A stretch of DNA of 64,000 nt, from positions 3,224,001 to 3,288,000 of the forward strand of contig NZ_CP091794.1 of assembly GCF_022024175.1 (NCBI RefSeq), read 5' to 3'. Of this stretch, positions 7,720 to 17,559 are shown piece after piece; within the stretch, counting starts at the first letter, position 1; every line of letters starts with the position of its first letter. This stretch comes from Prevotella communis (GTDB lineage Bacteria; Bacteroidota; Bacteroidia; Bacteroidales; Bacteroidaceae). Below the pieces are notes generated by a model. It searched no databases and was not told the DNA's origin. It saw only the letters and a program-made list of their open reading frames with translations. The position numbers and the translations under genes are program-made.

Positions 7720-10311
7720 ATGAGGAAATACGTTGCGTTTTTCACCGTTATCTGCCTATGGCTGAAACTCCCCACCACGACAGGAGCCCAGACACTCCAC
7801 TACAACCAGCCGGCCACGTTCTTCGAGGAGGCACTCGTCATCGGCAACGGCACCATGGGCGGCATCGTCTATGGCGGCACCCGGACCGACAGGATATCAC
7901 TCAATGATATCACGCTATGGACGGGCGAGCCGTGTAATATGCAGGTCTATTCGCCCGACGCCCACAAATCCATCCCCGCCATCCGTGAGGCGCTCAGCAA
8001 GGGCGACTACCGGGAGGCCGACCGCCTGCAGCGCAACGTGCAGGGACATTTCTCACAGAATTATCAGCCGCTGGGACAACTCACCATCGAGTATCTCGAC
8101 ACCACGGAGGCCGTCACCGGCTATCGCCGCTGGCTCGACATCGGTGACGCCACGGCCCATACCACCTACCAGCGCGGCAAATACCGCTATACCACGGAGT
8201 ATCTGGCGTCCCATCCCGACTCCGGACTGGTCATCCGCATCACCACCAACCATCCCGGGGGCATCCATGCACGACTGTCGCTGAGCTGTCAGCTGCGCCA
8301 CACCACATCGGCCAATGGTCAGACACTCACCACCGACGGCTATGCCGGCTATGCCTCACTGCCCAGCTACTACGATGCCAGGGAGAAGTTCGCCTACGAC
8401 CCTCAGCGCGGCATCCATTTCCGCACCAAGGTGCAGGTCAGCGCCAGGAATGTCAGGGCCGAGGGGGAGACGCTCCTCGTGGATGGCGCCAAAGAGGTGA
8501 CGCTCTACATCGTCGATGCCACCTCGTTCAACGGCTACGACAAGGACCCCGTCAAACAGGGAAAGCCATATCAGCAACTGGCCGACGCGCGCCTGCGCCA
8601 TCTTTCCGGCATCCCCTACAAGACCATCCGACAGTGCCACATCAAGGACTATCAGTCCCTCTACAACCGCGTCAAGCTCTCATTGACCGCCGACTCCAGA
8701 ACTAACAACTCCTCCCCTGCAGGGGAGGCGGGGGAGGGGTCTGCCCCCACCGACGCCCAGCTCCGTGCCTACACCGACGAGTCACTCTTCAATCCCGACC
8801 TCGAAGCCCTCTATTTCCAGTACGGCCGCTACCTGCTTATCAGTTGCTCGCGCACGCCCAATGTGCCGGCCAACCTGCAGGGCCTGTGGAACGAGAGCAT
8901 CCTGCCGCCCTGGTCGTGCAACTACACCAGCAATATCAATGTGGAGGAAAACTACTGGGCGGCCGAGACGGCTGCGCTGCCCGAGATGCACCAGTCGCTC
9001 TTCACCTTCATGAAGGAACTGCAGGGCTCTGGCGAACTCACCGCCAAGGCCTACTACGGTGTCAACCGCGGCTGGTGCCTGGCACATAATACCGACATCT
9101 GGGCCATGACCTGTCCTGTGGGTCTCCACACCGGCGACCCCATGTGGGCCAACTGGAACATGGGGGGTGCCTGGCTCGCCACCCATATCTGGGAGCACTA
9201 CACCTTCACGCTCGACAAAGCCTTCCTGCGCGAGTACTATCCCGTTCTCAAAGGTGCAGCCGAGTTCTGCCTCGCTTGGCTTCAGCCCCTCTCCGACTAC
9301 ACCCCTCAGCCCTCACCCCTCTCACATCTTACATCATCCATCAGCCCTCTCATCACCGCCCCTGCCACTTCGCCCGAGAACTCCTTCGTCACCCCCGACG
9401 GCTATCACGGGCGCACCTGCTTCGGTGGCTTTGCCGACATCGCCATGATTCGCGAATGCCTCACCGATGCCCGCGACGCCGCCCTTGTACTCAGCGATTC
9501 CTGTAGTGTGCCCGGCAATTATAGCAGTGTGCCCGGCGGTTCCTGTAGTGTGCCCGGCGATTCGGTCACCGGGTTCCCCTCCGTCGCCGGGTCCCCCTTC
9601 ATCACCGAGCTCAACGCCGCCATCGCCCGCCTTCACCCCTACAAAATCGGTAAGAAAGGCAACCTCCAGGAGTGGTTCTACGACTGGGAAGACGAGGATC
9701 CGCACCACCGCCACCAGAGCCATCTCTTCGGCATCTATCCCGGCCATCACCTCGACGACGGCACCAACACCAAGGAGGCACTCCACCGTGCCGCCTCACG
9801 CACCCTCGAACTCAAGGGCGACAAGACCACGGGCTGGAGCACGGGCTGGCGCGTGAATCTCTACGCCCGCCTGCATGATGCCAGGAATGCCTATCATATC
9901 TACCGCAAACTGCTCAGCTACGTCAGTCCCGACGGCTATCGCGGTCCTGATGCCCGTCGTGGCGGCGGCACCTACCCCAACCTGCTCGACGCCCATTCGC
10001 CCTTCCAGATCGACGGTAACTTCGGTGGCTGTGCCGGTGTCATCGAGATGCTCATACAGAGTGAATACACTGTGTGTGAGGGGTCTCCCCTCACAACCCT
10101 CGAACTCCTTCCCGCCTTGCCCGACAACTGGAAGGACGGTTCCATCAGCGGCATCCGTGCCCGTGGCGGCATCACCGTCGACATGACATGGCAGGACAAA
10201 CGGGTCACGCACCTGACGCTCACCGCCCAACAGCCCTGCACGGTAACGCTCCTTGCCAACGGCCAGCAGCAGACCCTGAAACTGAAGAAAGGGGCCTTGG
10301 CCTGTTGGTAA
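7720..10311 (+). CDS. Secreted glycoside hydrolase family 95 (alpha-L-fucosidase type)
   Basis: GH95 enzymes release alpha-1,2-linked fucose (some act on galactose) from host or plant glycans by inversion. With the ATG at 7720 the product has 863 residues and a Sec-type signal peptide (MRKYVAFFTVICLWLKL...TTGAQ). The N-terminal GH95 block LVIGNGTMGGIVYGG and SLNDITLWTGEP is clear. Catalytic-site blocks are NINVEENYWAAE (the two catalytic asparagines of the family; the usual Met-Asn is Glu-Asn here), HRHQSHLFGIYPG, and FQIDGNFGGCAGVIEML, containing the conserved aspartate. Three low-complexity inserts interrupt it: one GC-rich palindrome (8704-8742), a Pro/Ser-rich segment near 9288-9390 and a SCSVPG repeat (9487-9600). 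No SusCD pair lies nearby. Confidence 0.9.
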   Translation: MRKYVAFFTVICLWLKLPTTTGAQTLHYNQPATFFEEALVIGNGTMGGIVYGGTRTDRISLNDITLWTGEPCNMQVYSPDAHKSIPAIREALSKGDYREADRLQRNVQGHFSQNYQPLGQLTIEYLDTTEAVTGYRRWLDIGDATAHTTYQRGKYRYTTEYLASHPDSGLVIRITTNHPGGIHARLSLSCQLRHTTSANGQTLTTDGYAGYASLPSYYDAREKFAYDPQRGIHFRTKVQVSARNVRAEGETLLVDGAKEVTLYIVDATSFNGYDKDPVKQGKPYQQLADARLRHLSGIPYKTIRQCHIKDYQSLYNRVKLSLTADSRTNNSSPAGEAGEGSAPTDAQLRAYTDESLFNPDLEALYFQYGRYLLISCSRTPNVPANLQGLWNESILPPWSCNYTSNINVEENYWAAETAALPEMHQSLFTFMKELQGSGELTAKAYYGVNRGWCLAHNTDIWAMTCPVGLHTGDPMWANWNMGGAWLATHIWEHYTFTLDKAFLREYYPVLKGAAEFCLAWLQPLSDYTPQPSPLSHLTSSISPLITAPATSPENSFVTPDGYHGRTCFGGFADIAMIRECLTDARDAALVLSDSCSVPGNYSSVPGGSCSVPGDSVTGFPSVAGSPFITELNAAIARLHPYKIGKKGNLQEWFYDWEDEDPHHRHQSHLFGIYPGHHLDDGTNTKEALHRAASRTLELKGDKTTGWSTGWRVNLYARLHDARNAYHIYRKLLSYVSPDGYRGPDARRGGGTYPNLLDAHSPFQIDGNFGGCAGVIEMLIQSEYTVCEGSPLTTLELLPALPDNWKDGSISGIRARGGITVDMTWQDKRVTHLTLTAQQPCTVTLLANGQQQTLKLKKGALACW
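8704..8742 (+). repeat. GC-rich palindromic element translated in frame (GH95 gene)
   Basis: CTCCCCTGCAGGGGAGGCGG-type palindrome read as SSPAGEAGEGS. It is a variant of the element seen in gltB, between the N-terminal domain and the catalytic barrel. Confidence 0.7.
9487..9600 (+). repeat. In-frame SCSVPG repeat in the GH95 gene
   Basis: Three imperfect copies of TGTAGTGTGCCCGGCGATT-like units, read as SCSVPGN, SSVPGG and SCSVPGD, are followed by an inverted-repeat-like CCGGGTTCCCC...CGCCGGGTCC. The whole is translated in frame within the (alpha/alpha)6 barrel region. Confidence 0.65.
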
Positions 10312-10462
10312 ACTTTCAATCTGTAACAAAAAAGCCACATTTTCCGAACAAGAAATATCAAAATGCGCTATTTTTTCAATAAAATATTTTCAATTTGATA
10401 CTTTCAACTGATTTTTACCACTAAAACCAGTCGGTTCGTTTCTATATCCTGTCATTTTGCAT

Positions 10463-10470
10463 TACCTTTG
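10463..10470 (+). promoter_or_regulatory. Predicted -7 box for dapF-dapL-asnB
   Basis: TACCTTTG 27 bp upstream of the dapF ATG. No convincing TTTG element lies 19-21 bp further upstream. The rest of 10312-10496 is A/T-rich with no gene. Confidence 0.6.
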
Positions 10471-10496
10471 CATCCGATAAGAAAAAAAGATAGCAC

Positions 10497-11330
10497 ATGA
10501 GCAAGATACCCTTCACAAAGATGCACGGTTGCGGCAACGACTACATCTATGTTAATGTAGCACAGCACCCCATCGATGACCCTAAGGTAGCGGCCATCAA
10601 ATGGAGCGACCGTCATAAGGGCATCGGCTCCGATGGATTGGTCTTGATTGGCAAGAGTTCTATGCCCGAGGCCGACTTCACCATGCGCATCTTCAATGCC
10701 GACGGCAGTGAGGCCATGATGTGCGGCAACGCCTCGAGATGTATCGGAAAATACCTCTTTGGGAAAGGCCTCACCACGAAGACAGAGATTCGTCTGCTGA
10801 CGCTGTCGGGCATCAAGGTGCTCTATCTGCATATCACCGATGACATCGTAGAGAGCGTCACCGTGGATATGGGCGAACCGATACTGGAAGATGCCACACA
10901 GTTCATCGCTTCCCGAGGACTGGACATGGGCACGTTTGTATCGATGGGCAACCCGCATTTCGTCATCTTCACAGAGAATGTCGACCAGGTAGGCGAAACT
11001 GGCCGTTCACTGGAATACCATCCGGCCTTCCCGCAACGCTGCAATATAGAATTTGCCCATATTGAGGCCGACGGCAGTATCCGCACCCGTGTTTGGGAAC
11101 GTGGCAGCGGCATCACTCAGGCCTGCGGCACAGGCGCATGCGCCACGGCCGTGGCAGCCGCCCTGACTGGCAAGGCTGGCCGCACCTCACAAATCGTGAT
11201 GGATGGCGGCACGCTGAACATCGAATGGTGCGAAGCCGACCGCTCGGACGGAGGACGCTTTTTCCAGAAGAACCACGTCTATATGACGGGGCCTGCCGCC
11301 TTCGTCTTTGACGGCGAGCTAGAACAATAA
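10497..11330 (+). CDS. dapF: Diaminopimelate epimerase
   Basis: Converts LL- to meso-diaminopimelate for lysine and peptidoglycan synthesis, using two cysteines as acid and base. Both are visible: Cys76 in MMCGNASRC and Cys210 in QACGTGACA. The N-terminal [13 protein letters not shown] block is typical, and the 277-residue length is normal. It is followed after 38 bp by dapL, the enzyme that makes its substrate, so the two form the DapL branch of the lysine pathway, with asnB downstream. The 38-bp spacer carries CAATT-type repeats. Confidence 0.95.
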   Translation: MSKIPFTKMHGCGNDYIYVNVAQHPIDDPKVAAIKWSDRHKGIGSDGLVLIGKSSMPEADFTMRIFNADGSEAMMCGNASRCIGKYLFGKGLTTKTEIRLLTLSGIKVLYLHITDDIVESVTVDMGEPILEDATQFIASRGLDMGTFVSMGNPHFVIFTENVDQVGETGRSLEYHPAFPQRCNIEFAHIEADGSIRTRVWERGSGITQACGTGACATAVAAALTGKAGRTSQIVMDGGTLNIEWCEADRSDGGRFFQKNHVYMTGPAAFVFDGELEQ

Positions 11331-11368
11331 TTATCCATTATCAATTGTAAATTATCAATTAGTAATAT
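11331..11368. repeat. TTATCAATT/CAATTGTAAATT spacer repeat (dapF-dapL)
   Basis: A/T-rich 7-8 bp units (ATTATCAATTG, AAATTATCAATT) fill the spacer. The same family occurs at 12602-12636, 28572-28614, 29193-29223 and 29757-29817. Confidence 0.65.
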
Positions 11369-12601
11369 ATGGCATTAGTTAACGAACATTTCCTGAAACT
11401 GCCAAACAACTACCTGTTTGCAGATATAGCCAAGAAGGTGAACGCCTTCAAAGTGATGCACCCCAAGGCCGACGTCATCTCCATGGGTATTGGTGACGTG
11501 ACACAGCCACTCTGTCCCGCCGTGATAGAAGCGATGCACAAGGCTGCCGACGAGATGGGCACCAGCGAGGGATTCCGCGGCTATGGTCCTGAGCAGGGCT
11601 ATGACTTCCTGCGCGAGGCCATTCTGAAGAACGACTTCCTGCCACGTGGCATCCATCTGGACATTGATGAGATTTTCGTGAACGACGGCGCCAAGAGCGA
11701 CACTGGTAATATTCAGGAACTGATTCGCTGGGACAACTCCATCGGCGTGACCGACCCTATCTATCCGGTGTATATCGACTCCAACGTGATGATTGGTCGC
11801 GCCGGAACGGTTGAGGACGGCAAATGGTCAAACGTCATCTACATGCATTGTAATGCAGAGAACGGTTTTGTACCGCAAATCCCCAAGCGTCGTGTGGATG
11901 TCATCTATCTCTGCTATCCCAACAACCCCACAGGTATGGTCATCACCCGCGAGGAACTGCGCAAATGGGTGAACTATGCCCTTCATAATGATGCGCTGAT
12001 CTTCTACGACGCAGCCTACCAGGCTTATATCCAAGACGACAGCATCCCCCACTCCATCTATGAGATTCGTGGTGCCCGCAAATGTGCCATCGAGTTCCAC
12101 TCATACTCAAAGACGGCCGGCTTCACGGGCATCCGTTGTGGTTATACCGTCGTGCCAAAAGATCTGACGGCAGCCACGCTCACAGGCGAGCGCATCGCCC
12201 TGAACCCCCTGTGGTACCGTCGCCAGTGCACCAAGTTCAACGGCACCAGCTATATCAGCCAGCGTGCGGCCGAGGCCATCTATACCCCCGAGGGCAAGCA
12301 GCAGGTGAAGGCCACCATCGACTACTATATGCAGAATGCCAAGAAGATGCTCACCACCCTGCGCTCACTGGGCTACGAGGTCTATGGCGGCGAGAACGCG
12401 CCCTATATCTGGATGCGCGTGCCCGACGGCAACAGCTCATGGCAGTTCTTCGAGAACCTGCTCTACGGAGCCAATGTGGTATGTACGCCTGGCGTGGGCT
12501 TCGGTCCTGCCGGTGAGGGCTACGTGCGTTTCACCGCCTTTGGCAGTCGCGAGAAGACCGAAGAGGCGCTCGACCGTATCACTGCCTGGAGCAAGAAATA
12601 A
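11369..12601 (+). CDS. dapL: LL-diaminopimelate aminotransferase
   Basis: PLP enzyme that turns tetrahydrodipicolinate directly into LL-diaminopimelate, bypassing the succinylase or dehydrogenase branches. The 410 residues show the family blocks GIGDVTQPLCP, FRGYGPEQGYDFLR, NDGAKSDTGNIQEL and YPNNPTG, and the PLP lysine Lys248 in SYSKTAGFTGIRCGY. Together with dapF it shows that lysine and peptidoglycan DAP come through the DapL route. The following spacer again holds CAATTGATAATT-type repeats. Confidence 0.96.
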   Translation: MALVNEHFLKLPNNYLFADIAKKVNAFKVMHPKADVISMGIGDVTQPLCPAVIEAMHKAADEMGTSEGFRGYGPEQGYDFLREAILKNDFLPRGIHLDIDEIFVNDGAKSDTGNIQELIRWDNSIGVTDPIYPVYIDSNVMIGRAGTVEDGKWSNVIYMHCNAENGFVPQIPKRRVDVIYLCYPNNPTGMVITREELRKWVNYALHNDALIFYDAAYQAYIQDDSIPHSIYEIRGARKCAIEFHSYSKTAGFTGIRCGYTVVPKDLTAATLTGERIALNPLWYRRQCTKFNGTSYISQRAAEAIYTPEGKQQVKATIDYYMQNAKKMLTTLRSLGYEVYGGENAPYIWMRVPDGNSSWQFFENLLYGANVVCTPGVGFGPAGEGYVRFTAFGSREKTEEALDRITAWSKK

Positions 12602-12636
12602 ATTGATAATCGAAAATTGACAATTGATAATTAGAT
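12602..12636. repeat. CAATTGATAATT spacer repeat (dapL-asnB)
   Basis: Units such as AATTGATAATC, AAATTGACAATTGATAATT in tandem; same family as at 11331-11368. Confidence 0.65.
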
Positions 12637-12642
12637 AGGATT

Positions 12643-14310
12643 ATGTGCGGAATCGTTGCGATATTGAATGTCAAGGAGCAGACACACGAGCTGCGCGAAC
12701 AAGCGTTGAAGATGAGTCAGAAGATCCGTCACCGCGGACCCGACTGGAGTGGTATCTATTCTGGCGGAAGTGCTATCCTGGCCCACGAGCGACTGAGCAT
12801 CGTTGACCCCGAATCAGGTGGTCAGCCATTGTTCTCACCCGACAGGAAACAGGTCTTGGCTGTCAATGGCGAGATCTATAACCATCAGGATATCCGCCGC
12901 CGCTATGCTGGGAAGTATGAGTTCCAGACGGGCTCCGACTGCGAGGTTATCCTGGCGCTCTATCGCGAGAAAGGTGTTGACTTTCTCGAGGACCTGAGCG
13001 GCATCTTTGCCTTCGTGCTCTACGATGAGGAGACCGACGAGTTTCTCATTGCCCGCGATCCTATCGGTGTGATTCCGCTGTATATCGGTTGCGATGCCGA
13101 CGGCAAGGTGTATGTGGCCTCCGAACTGAAAGCGCTCGAAGGACAGTGTGAGCACTACGAGCCGTTCCTGCCCGGTCATTACTATTGGAGTGCCGACCCA
13201 GGCATGAAGCGCTACTACAAGCGCGACTGGTTCAAATATGATGCCGTCAAGGATAATCCTGCCTCTGTAGGGGCTGTCCACGATGCGCTGGAGGATGCCG
13301 TCAGGCGTCAGCTGATGTCCGACGTGCCCTATGGTGTGCTCCTCTCTGGCGGTCTCGACTCCAGCGTCATCTCTGCCATTGCCGAGAAATACAGTGAGAT
13401 GCGTATCGAGGACGACTCCAAGACCAAGGCCTACTGGCCCCGTCTGCACTCGTTTGCCGTGGGTCTGAAGGGTGCGCCCGACCTGGCCAAGGCGAAGCTC
13501 GTGGCCGACCATATCGGAACCGTTCACCACGAGATCAACTATACCATCCAGGAAGGACTGGATGCCATCCGTGATGTCATCTATTTCATCGAGACCTACG
13601 ATGTCACCACCGTCCGTGCCTCAACCCCTATGTATCTGCTGGCACGTGTCATCAAGTCGATGGGTATCAAGATGGTGCTCAGTGGCGAGGGGGCCGACGA
13701 GATATTTGGTGGCTATCTCTATTTCCACAAGGCGCCATCGGCCAAGGACTTCCACGAGGAGACCGTGCGTAAGCTCTCCAAACTCTATCTGTACGACTGT
13801 CTGCGAGCCAACAAGAGTCTCTCTGCCTGGGGTGTCGAGGGGCGCGTGCCTTTCCTCGACAAGGAGTTCCTGGATGTGGCCATGCGTACCAATCCCAAGG
13901 CCAAGATGTGTCCAGGTAAGACCATAGAGAAGAAAATTGTCCGCGAGGCCTTTGCGGATATGTTGCCCGAAGAGGTGGCATGGCGCCAGAAGGAGCAGTT
14001 CAGCGATGGCGTAGGCTACAGTTGGATTGACACGCTCAAGCAAATCACCTCTGAGGCTGTATCCGATGAACAGATGGCTCATGCTGCCGAACGCTTCCCT
14101 ATCAACCCGCCAAAAAACAAGGAGGAGTATTACTACCGTTCTATCTTTGCCGAGCACTTCCCCAGCGACTCTGCCGCCATGAGCGTACCCAGCGAGGCTT
14201 CCGTGGCCTGCTCTACGGCCATCGCCTTGGAATGGGATGCTGCCTTCAAGAATATGAACGACCCCAGCGGACGTGCGGTGAAGGGTGTTCACGAACAGGC
14301 ATACAAGTGA
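12643..14310 (+). CDS. asnB: Asparagine synthase B (glutamine-hydrolysing)
   Basis: Makes asparagine from aspartate, glutamine and ATP. Cys2 (MCGIVAIL) is the glutaminase nucleophile, which fixes the start codon. The glutaminase domain includes IRHRGPDWSG and LAHERLSIVDP; the synthetase domain has the PP-loop LLSGGLDSSV near residue 233 and GEGADEIFGGYLYFH. Length 555 is normal for the AsnB type. It is probably cotranscribed with dapF-dapL. The genes drawing on the glutamine/glutamate pool (gltBD) are just upstream. Confidence 0.95.
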   Translation: MCGIVAILNVKEQTHELREQALKMSQKIRHRGPDWSGIYSGGSAILAHERLSIVDPESGGQPLFSPDRKQVLAVNGEIYNHQDIRRRYAGKYEFQTGSDCEVILALYREKGVDFLEDLSGIFAFVLYDEETDEFLIARDPIGVIPLYIGCDADGKVYVASELKALEGQCEHYEPFLPGHYYWSADPGMKRYYKRDWFKYDAVKDNPASVGAVHDALEDAVRRQLMSDVPYGVLLSGGLDSSVISAIAEKYSEMRIEDDSKTKAYWPRLHSFAVGLKGAPDLAKAKLVADHIGTVHHEINYTIQEGLDAIRDVIYFIETYDVTTVRASTPMYLLARVIKSMGIKMVLSGEGADEIFGGYLYFHKAPSAKDFHEETVRKLSKLYLYDCLRANKSLSAWGVEGRVPFLDKEFLDVAMRTNPKAKMCPGKTIEKKIVREAFADMLPEEVAWRQKEQFSDGVGYSWIDTLKQITSEAVSDEQMAHAAERFPINPPKNKEEYYYRSIFAEHFPSDSAAMSVPSEASVACSTAIALEWDAAFKNMNDPSGRAVKGVHEQAYK

Positions 14311-14358
14311 TTCTGAGAAAAACTGACAACAAACTATCATTAATTCATAAATTCTTCG

Positions 14359-14366
14359 TAATTTTG
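14359..14366 (+). promoter_or_regulatory. Predicted -7 box for the helicase-HAD unit
   Basis: TAATTTTG 27 bp upstream of the ATG at 14394. No clear -33 element was found. Confidence 0.5.
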
Positions 14367-14393
14367 TATCCGCAAACTGACAGATACTGATTG

Positions 14394-16610
14394 ATGGAAC
14401 AAAATAACGAGAGACTACGAGCTACCGACGATACGTCGGGAATGCTGCGCACCGCGTGGGACTTCGTCGAGAACACGGGGCGCAGCATTTTTTTGACTGG
14501 TAAGGCGGGAACGGGAAAGACGACGTTCCTGAAGGAGGTGATGGCAGGCTCCAGGAAGCGCCCCATCGTGGTGGCGCCAACGGGTGTGGCAGCCATCAAT
14601 GCCGGGGGCGTCACCATCCACTCCTTCTTCCAGTTGCCCTTTTCGCCCTATGTACCGGGCGCCAAGGTGGAAAACAAGTTTGATTTCAGTCGTGAGAAAC
14701 GCAAGATCATCGCCTCCATAGACCTGTTGATTATCGACGAGATATCGATGGTACGTGCAGATCTGCTCGACGCCATCGATGCCGTGCTCCGGCGTTTCCG
14801 TGAACACGACCAGCCCTTTGGTGGCGTGCAGCTGCTGATGATTGGCGACCTGGCCCAGCTCACGCCCGTCGTCACCCCTGAGGACGAACGAATCCTAAAA
14901 CCTTATTACAGCACCCCTTACTTCTTTGCGTCGAAGGCCCTCCAGCAGATTGACTATGTCACCATCCAGCTGGAACATGTCTATCGCCAGCAGGATGCCT
15001 CGTTCATCAATATATTAAATGAGGTACGCAACGGCCATCCGTCGGAAGCGGTGCTGGCAAAGCTGAACAGCAGACTCTCCCCCCAGCCCCTCCCTGCGAG
15101 GGAGGGGAGTGGTTACATCCGACTGACCACTCACAATAATATCGCCAACAACTATAATGAGTCTGAGTTGCGGAAACTTTCCACGCCTGCCTATACCTAC
15201 CGCGCAGAAATCAAGGGCACGTTCCCGGAATACTCCTATCCCACGGCCGAGGCACTGGTCCTGAAGGAGGGCGCACAGGTGATGTTCGTAAAGAACGACC
15301 CCTCGGGCGACCACCGGTATTATAATGGTCGCATCGGACGTGTGATGGAGGCCGGCGACAACCGTCTCACCGTCTATTGCGAGGGCGACAGCGAGGCCAT
15401 CGAGGTGGAACCGCTGGAATGGGAGAACACCCGCTACACGCTGAACGAGAAGACACGCGAGATTGAGGCCGAGGTGCAGGGCACCTTCAGGCAACTGCCC
15501 CTGCGACTGGCCTGGGCCATCACCATCCATAAGAGTCAGGGACTGACCTTCGACCACGCCATCATCGATGCCAACCAAAGTTTCGCACCCGGACAGGTGT
15601 ATGTGGCCCTGAGCCGCTGCCGCACCCTCGAAGGTCTGCTGCTGGCATCGCCCCTGGAGGCGCGTTCCATCATCAACGACGAACGGGTCGACTCATACAT
15701 TGCCCAACAGGAGTACGAGGCTGAGCGAAGCATCTGTCAGCTGCCCCTGCTCAAACAGGAATACGAGCGCTATCTGCTGTTGCAGCTCTTCGATTTCCGC
15801 TCCGTCCTTGCCCTGCAGGAGACCATGGTGCGCATCTTCGCTGAGTTCTTCTACCACAGTCATGCCTCCCTGAAACAGTTGCACGACCAGGCCCTGATGG
15901 ACCTGCGCCAGCGCGTCCTCGACGTGGCCGGCAAATGGCAGCAGATCATCCAGTCGATGCCGTACGAGGGCCTGCACGAGGCCGACTTCCAGAACCGTGT
16001 GATGCGCAGTGCCGGGTATTTCTCCGACCAGTTGCGCGAGATTCTGGCCAAGCCCATCGAACTCAGTGCCAAGGTAGAGACACAAAACAAGCAGGCGGCG
16101 CGCCGCCTCGACAATGCCCTGCCCGACCTCAGGCAGGCATGCCTCAGTCGTCGCTATCTGCTCGAGAAGATGGCCGAGATGGGATTCTCCGTCGACAACT
16201 ACCTGCACGAAAAACAGATGTCGATGCTTGATGCATTGGGTGAGGACGACGTGAAGTCCAAGCGCCAGCGTAAGCCGAAGGCCTCCAAGGCCCCCAAGGA
16301 GGTGAAGCCCAAGACCTGGGAGATATCCCTCCAGCTCTATCAGGATGGCATGAAGCCCGACCTCATCGCCAAGGCACGGAGCCTCACGCTGGGCACCGTC
16401 ATCGGACATCTCACCCGCTATGTGGAATCCGGCGAGGTATCTTTCGACGACCTCGTGCCGGCCGACCACCAGCAGGCCATCCGGCGCGTCATCACCAAGA
16501 TTGGCGTCAACGAGGGCTCCACGGCTATCAAGAACCTCTGTCCACCCGACATCACCTACGATGAGATCCGCCTGGTGATGCAACACATGCAACAAAAAAA
16601 GGAATCATAA
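14394..16610 (+). CDS. PIF1/RecD-like SF1B helicase with C-terminal HRDC-like and HTH regions
   Basis: ATP-dependent 5'-3' helicase of the PIF1 type. Motifs: Walker A GKAGTGKTTFLK, APTGVAAINAGG (Ia), LIIDEISMV (Walker B), MIGDLAQLTPV (motif III), VYVALSRCRTLEGL (motif VI). A UvrD-C-like block AITIHKSQGLTFDHAI precedes it. The C-terminal third is helical, with a winged-helix-like segment (TWEISLQLYQDGMKPDLIAK) typical of Bacteroidota members. I chose the ATG at 14394 over an adjacent in-frame TTG (14391), giving 738 residues. A GC-rich palindrome is translated in frame near residue 229. Its stop codon directly abuts the next ATG, so the HAD gene is translationally coupled. Confidence 0.88.
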   Translation: MEQNNERLRATDDTSGMLRTAWDFVENTGRSIFLTGKAGTGKTTFLKEVMAGSRKRPIVVAPTGVAAINAGGVTIHSFFQLPFSPYVPGAKVENKFDFSREKRKIIASIDLLIIDEISMVRADLLDAIDAVLRRFREHDQPFGGVQLLMIGDLAQLTPVVTPEDERILKPYYSTPYFFASKALQQIDYVTIQLEHVYRQQDASFINILNEVRNGHPSEAVLAKLNSRLSPQPLPAREGSGYIRLTTHNNIANNYNESELRKLSTPAYTYRAEIKGTFPEYSYPTAEALVLKEGAQVMFVKNDPSGDHRYYNGRIGRVMEAGDNRLTVYCEGDSEAIEVEPLEWENTRYTLNEKTREIEAEVQGTFRQLPLRLAWAITIHKSQGLTFDHAIIDANQSFAPGQVYVALSRCRTLEGLLLASPLEARSIINDERVDSYIAQQEYEAERSICQLPLLKQEYERYLLLQLFDFRSVLALQETMVRIFAEFFYHSHASLKQLHDQALMDLRQRVLDVAGKWQQIIQSMPYEGLHEADFQNRVMRSAGYFSDQLREILAKPIELSAKVETQNKQAARRLDNALPDLRQACLSRRYLLEKMAEMGFSVDNYLHEKQMSMLDALGEDDVKSKRQRKPKASKAPKEVKPKTWEISLQLYQDGMKPDLIAKARSLTLGTVIGHLTRYVESGEVSFDDLVPADHQQAIRRVITKIGVNEGSTAIKNLCPPDITYDEIRLVMQHMQQKKES
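15079..15112 (+). repeat. GC-rich palindromic element translated in frame (helicase gene)
   Basis: CCCCTCCCTGCGAGGGAGGG core, read as SPQPLPAREGS, between KLNSR and YIRLTTHNN. It has the same orientation as gltB copy 1. Confidence 0.85.
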
Positions 16611-17399
16611 ATGACACAGACATACGCACTATTCTTCGATATCGACGGTACACTGGTGAGTTTCAAGACCCACGAGATACCACAGTCCACCATCCAGGCG
16701 CTAACACAGGCCAAGGCCAATGGTTCGCGCGTGTATATCGCCACGGGCAGGCCACCGCTCATCATCACCAACCTGGGGGCCATCGAACCACTGATCGACG
16801 GCTATATCACCACCAATGGCGCACTGTGCTATGTGGGCACCGAACTGGTCACCTGCCAGCCTATCCCCATGGAAGATGTTCTGACATGCGTGAACGACTG
16901 CCAGGAGAAAGGCAACAGCCTGATTGTGGTGGGCCGTAAGGACGTGGCCGTACTCGACCCCAAGGGCGACGTGGACCGTATCTTCCGTCAGATGCTGGCA
17001 GTGAAGAATCTCGACAAGGCGTCGCCGCTCGACGAGGTGCTCCAGCAGGATATCCTGCAGCTCACGCCGTTCTTCCCGGCCGACTACGAACCGGAACTCA
17101 TGGCGCGCATGCCCCAATGCGTCTCTGGCCGCTGGCATCCGGAGTTTACCGACATCACGGCCAACGGGGCCGACAAGGGCAAGGGTATCCTCGCCATGGC
17201 ACGCCACGAAGGCTTCGACGTCAGTCGCACCATTGCTTTTGGTGATGGCGGCAACGACACCTCCATGATCATCCAGGCGGGTATCGGTGTGGCCATGGGC
17301 AACGCCATTGAGGAGTTGAAACAGCAGGCCGACTATATCACCACGTCTGTAGATGATAATGGTATCCTCAATGCCCTCCGGCACCTGCATGTCATTTAA
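16611..17399 (+). CDS. Cof-type HAD-IIB phosphatase
   Basis: Haloacid-dehalogenase-superfamily hydrolase, probably acting on small sugar phosphates or flavin-type phosphates; the substrate cannot be told from sequence. The nucleophile motif FFDIDGTL gives Asp10 and Asp12. Motif II is YIATGRPP, and the C-terminal motif IAFGDGGNDTSM followed by GVAMGNA is the diagnostic Cof/HAD-IIB end. The 262-residue length is standard. It begins on the base after the helicase stop, so the two are one unit. The stretch after it (17400-17525) has a weak GGAAAA/TTTTCC hairpin but no T-run. Confidence 0.92.
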   Translation: MTQTYALFFDIDGTLVSFKTHEIPQSTIQALTQAKANGSRVYIATGRPPLIITNLGAIEPLIDGYITTNGALCYVGTELVTCQPIPMEDVLTCVNDCQEKGNSLIVVGRKDVAVLDPKGDVDRIFRQMLAVKNLDKASPLDEVLQQDILQLTPFFPADYEPELMARMPQCVSGRWHPEFTDITANGADKGKGILAMARHEGFDVSRTIAFGDGGNDTSMIIQAGIGVAMGNAIEELKQQADYITTSVDDNGILNALRHLHVI

Positions 17400-17525
17400 G
17401 GAAAAACCTTCGTTTTCCGGGTCCAATTCATCTGTTTTTCCCCTAGATTGGCAGATATAAGAAATGAAAGTTAAAATTTTGTTGAAAGGTTTTTACATCT
17501 GCACGTGATTTTCCTTGAAAATAGG

Positions 17526-17533
17526 TACTTTTG
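17526..17533 (+). promoter_or_regulatory. Predicted -7 box for the FimB-like lipoprotein pair
   Basis: TACTTTTG 26 bp upstream of the ATG at 17560. An in-frame ATG at 17515 lies upstream of this box and so is unlikely to be the start. Confidence 0.6.
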
Positions 17534-17559
17534 TGCCTCAAAAAAGGATAACACATATC

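Noticed and set aside
17400-17418. GGAAAA/TTTTCC hairpin as a terminator after the HAD gene
   Set aside because: The stem is short and no T-run follows.
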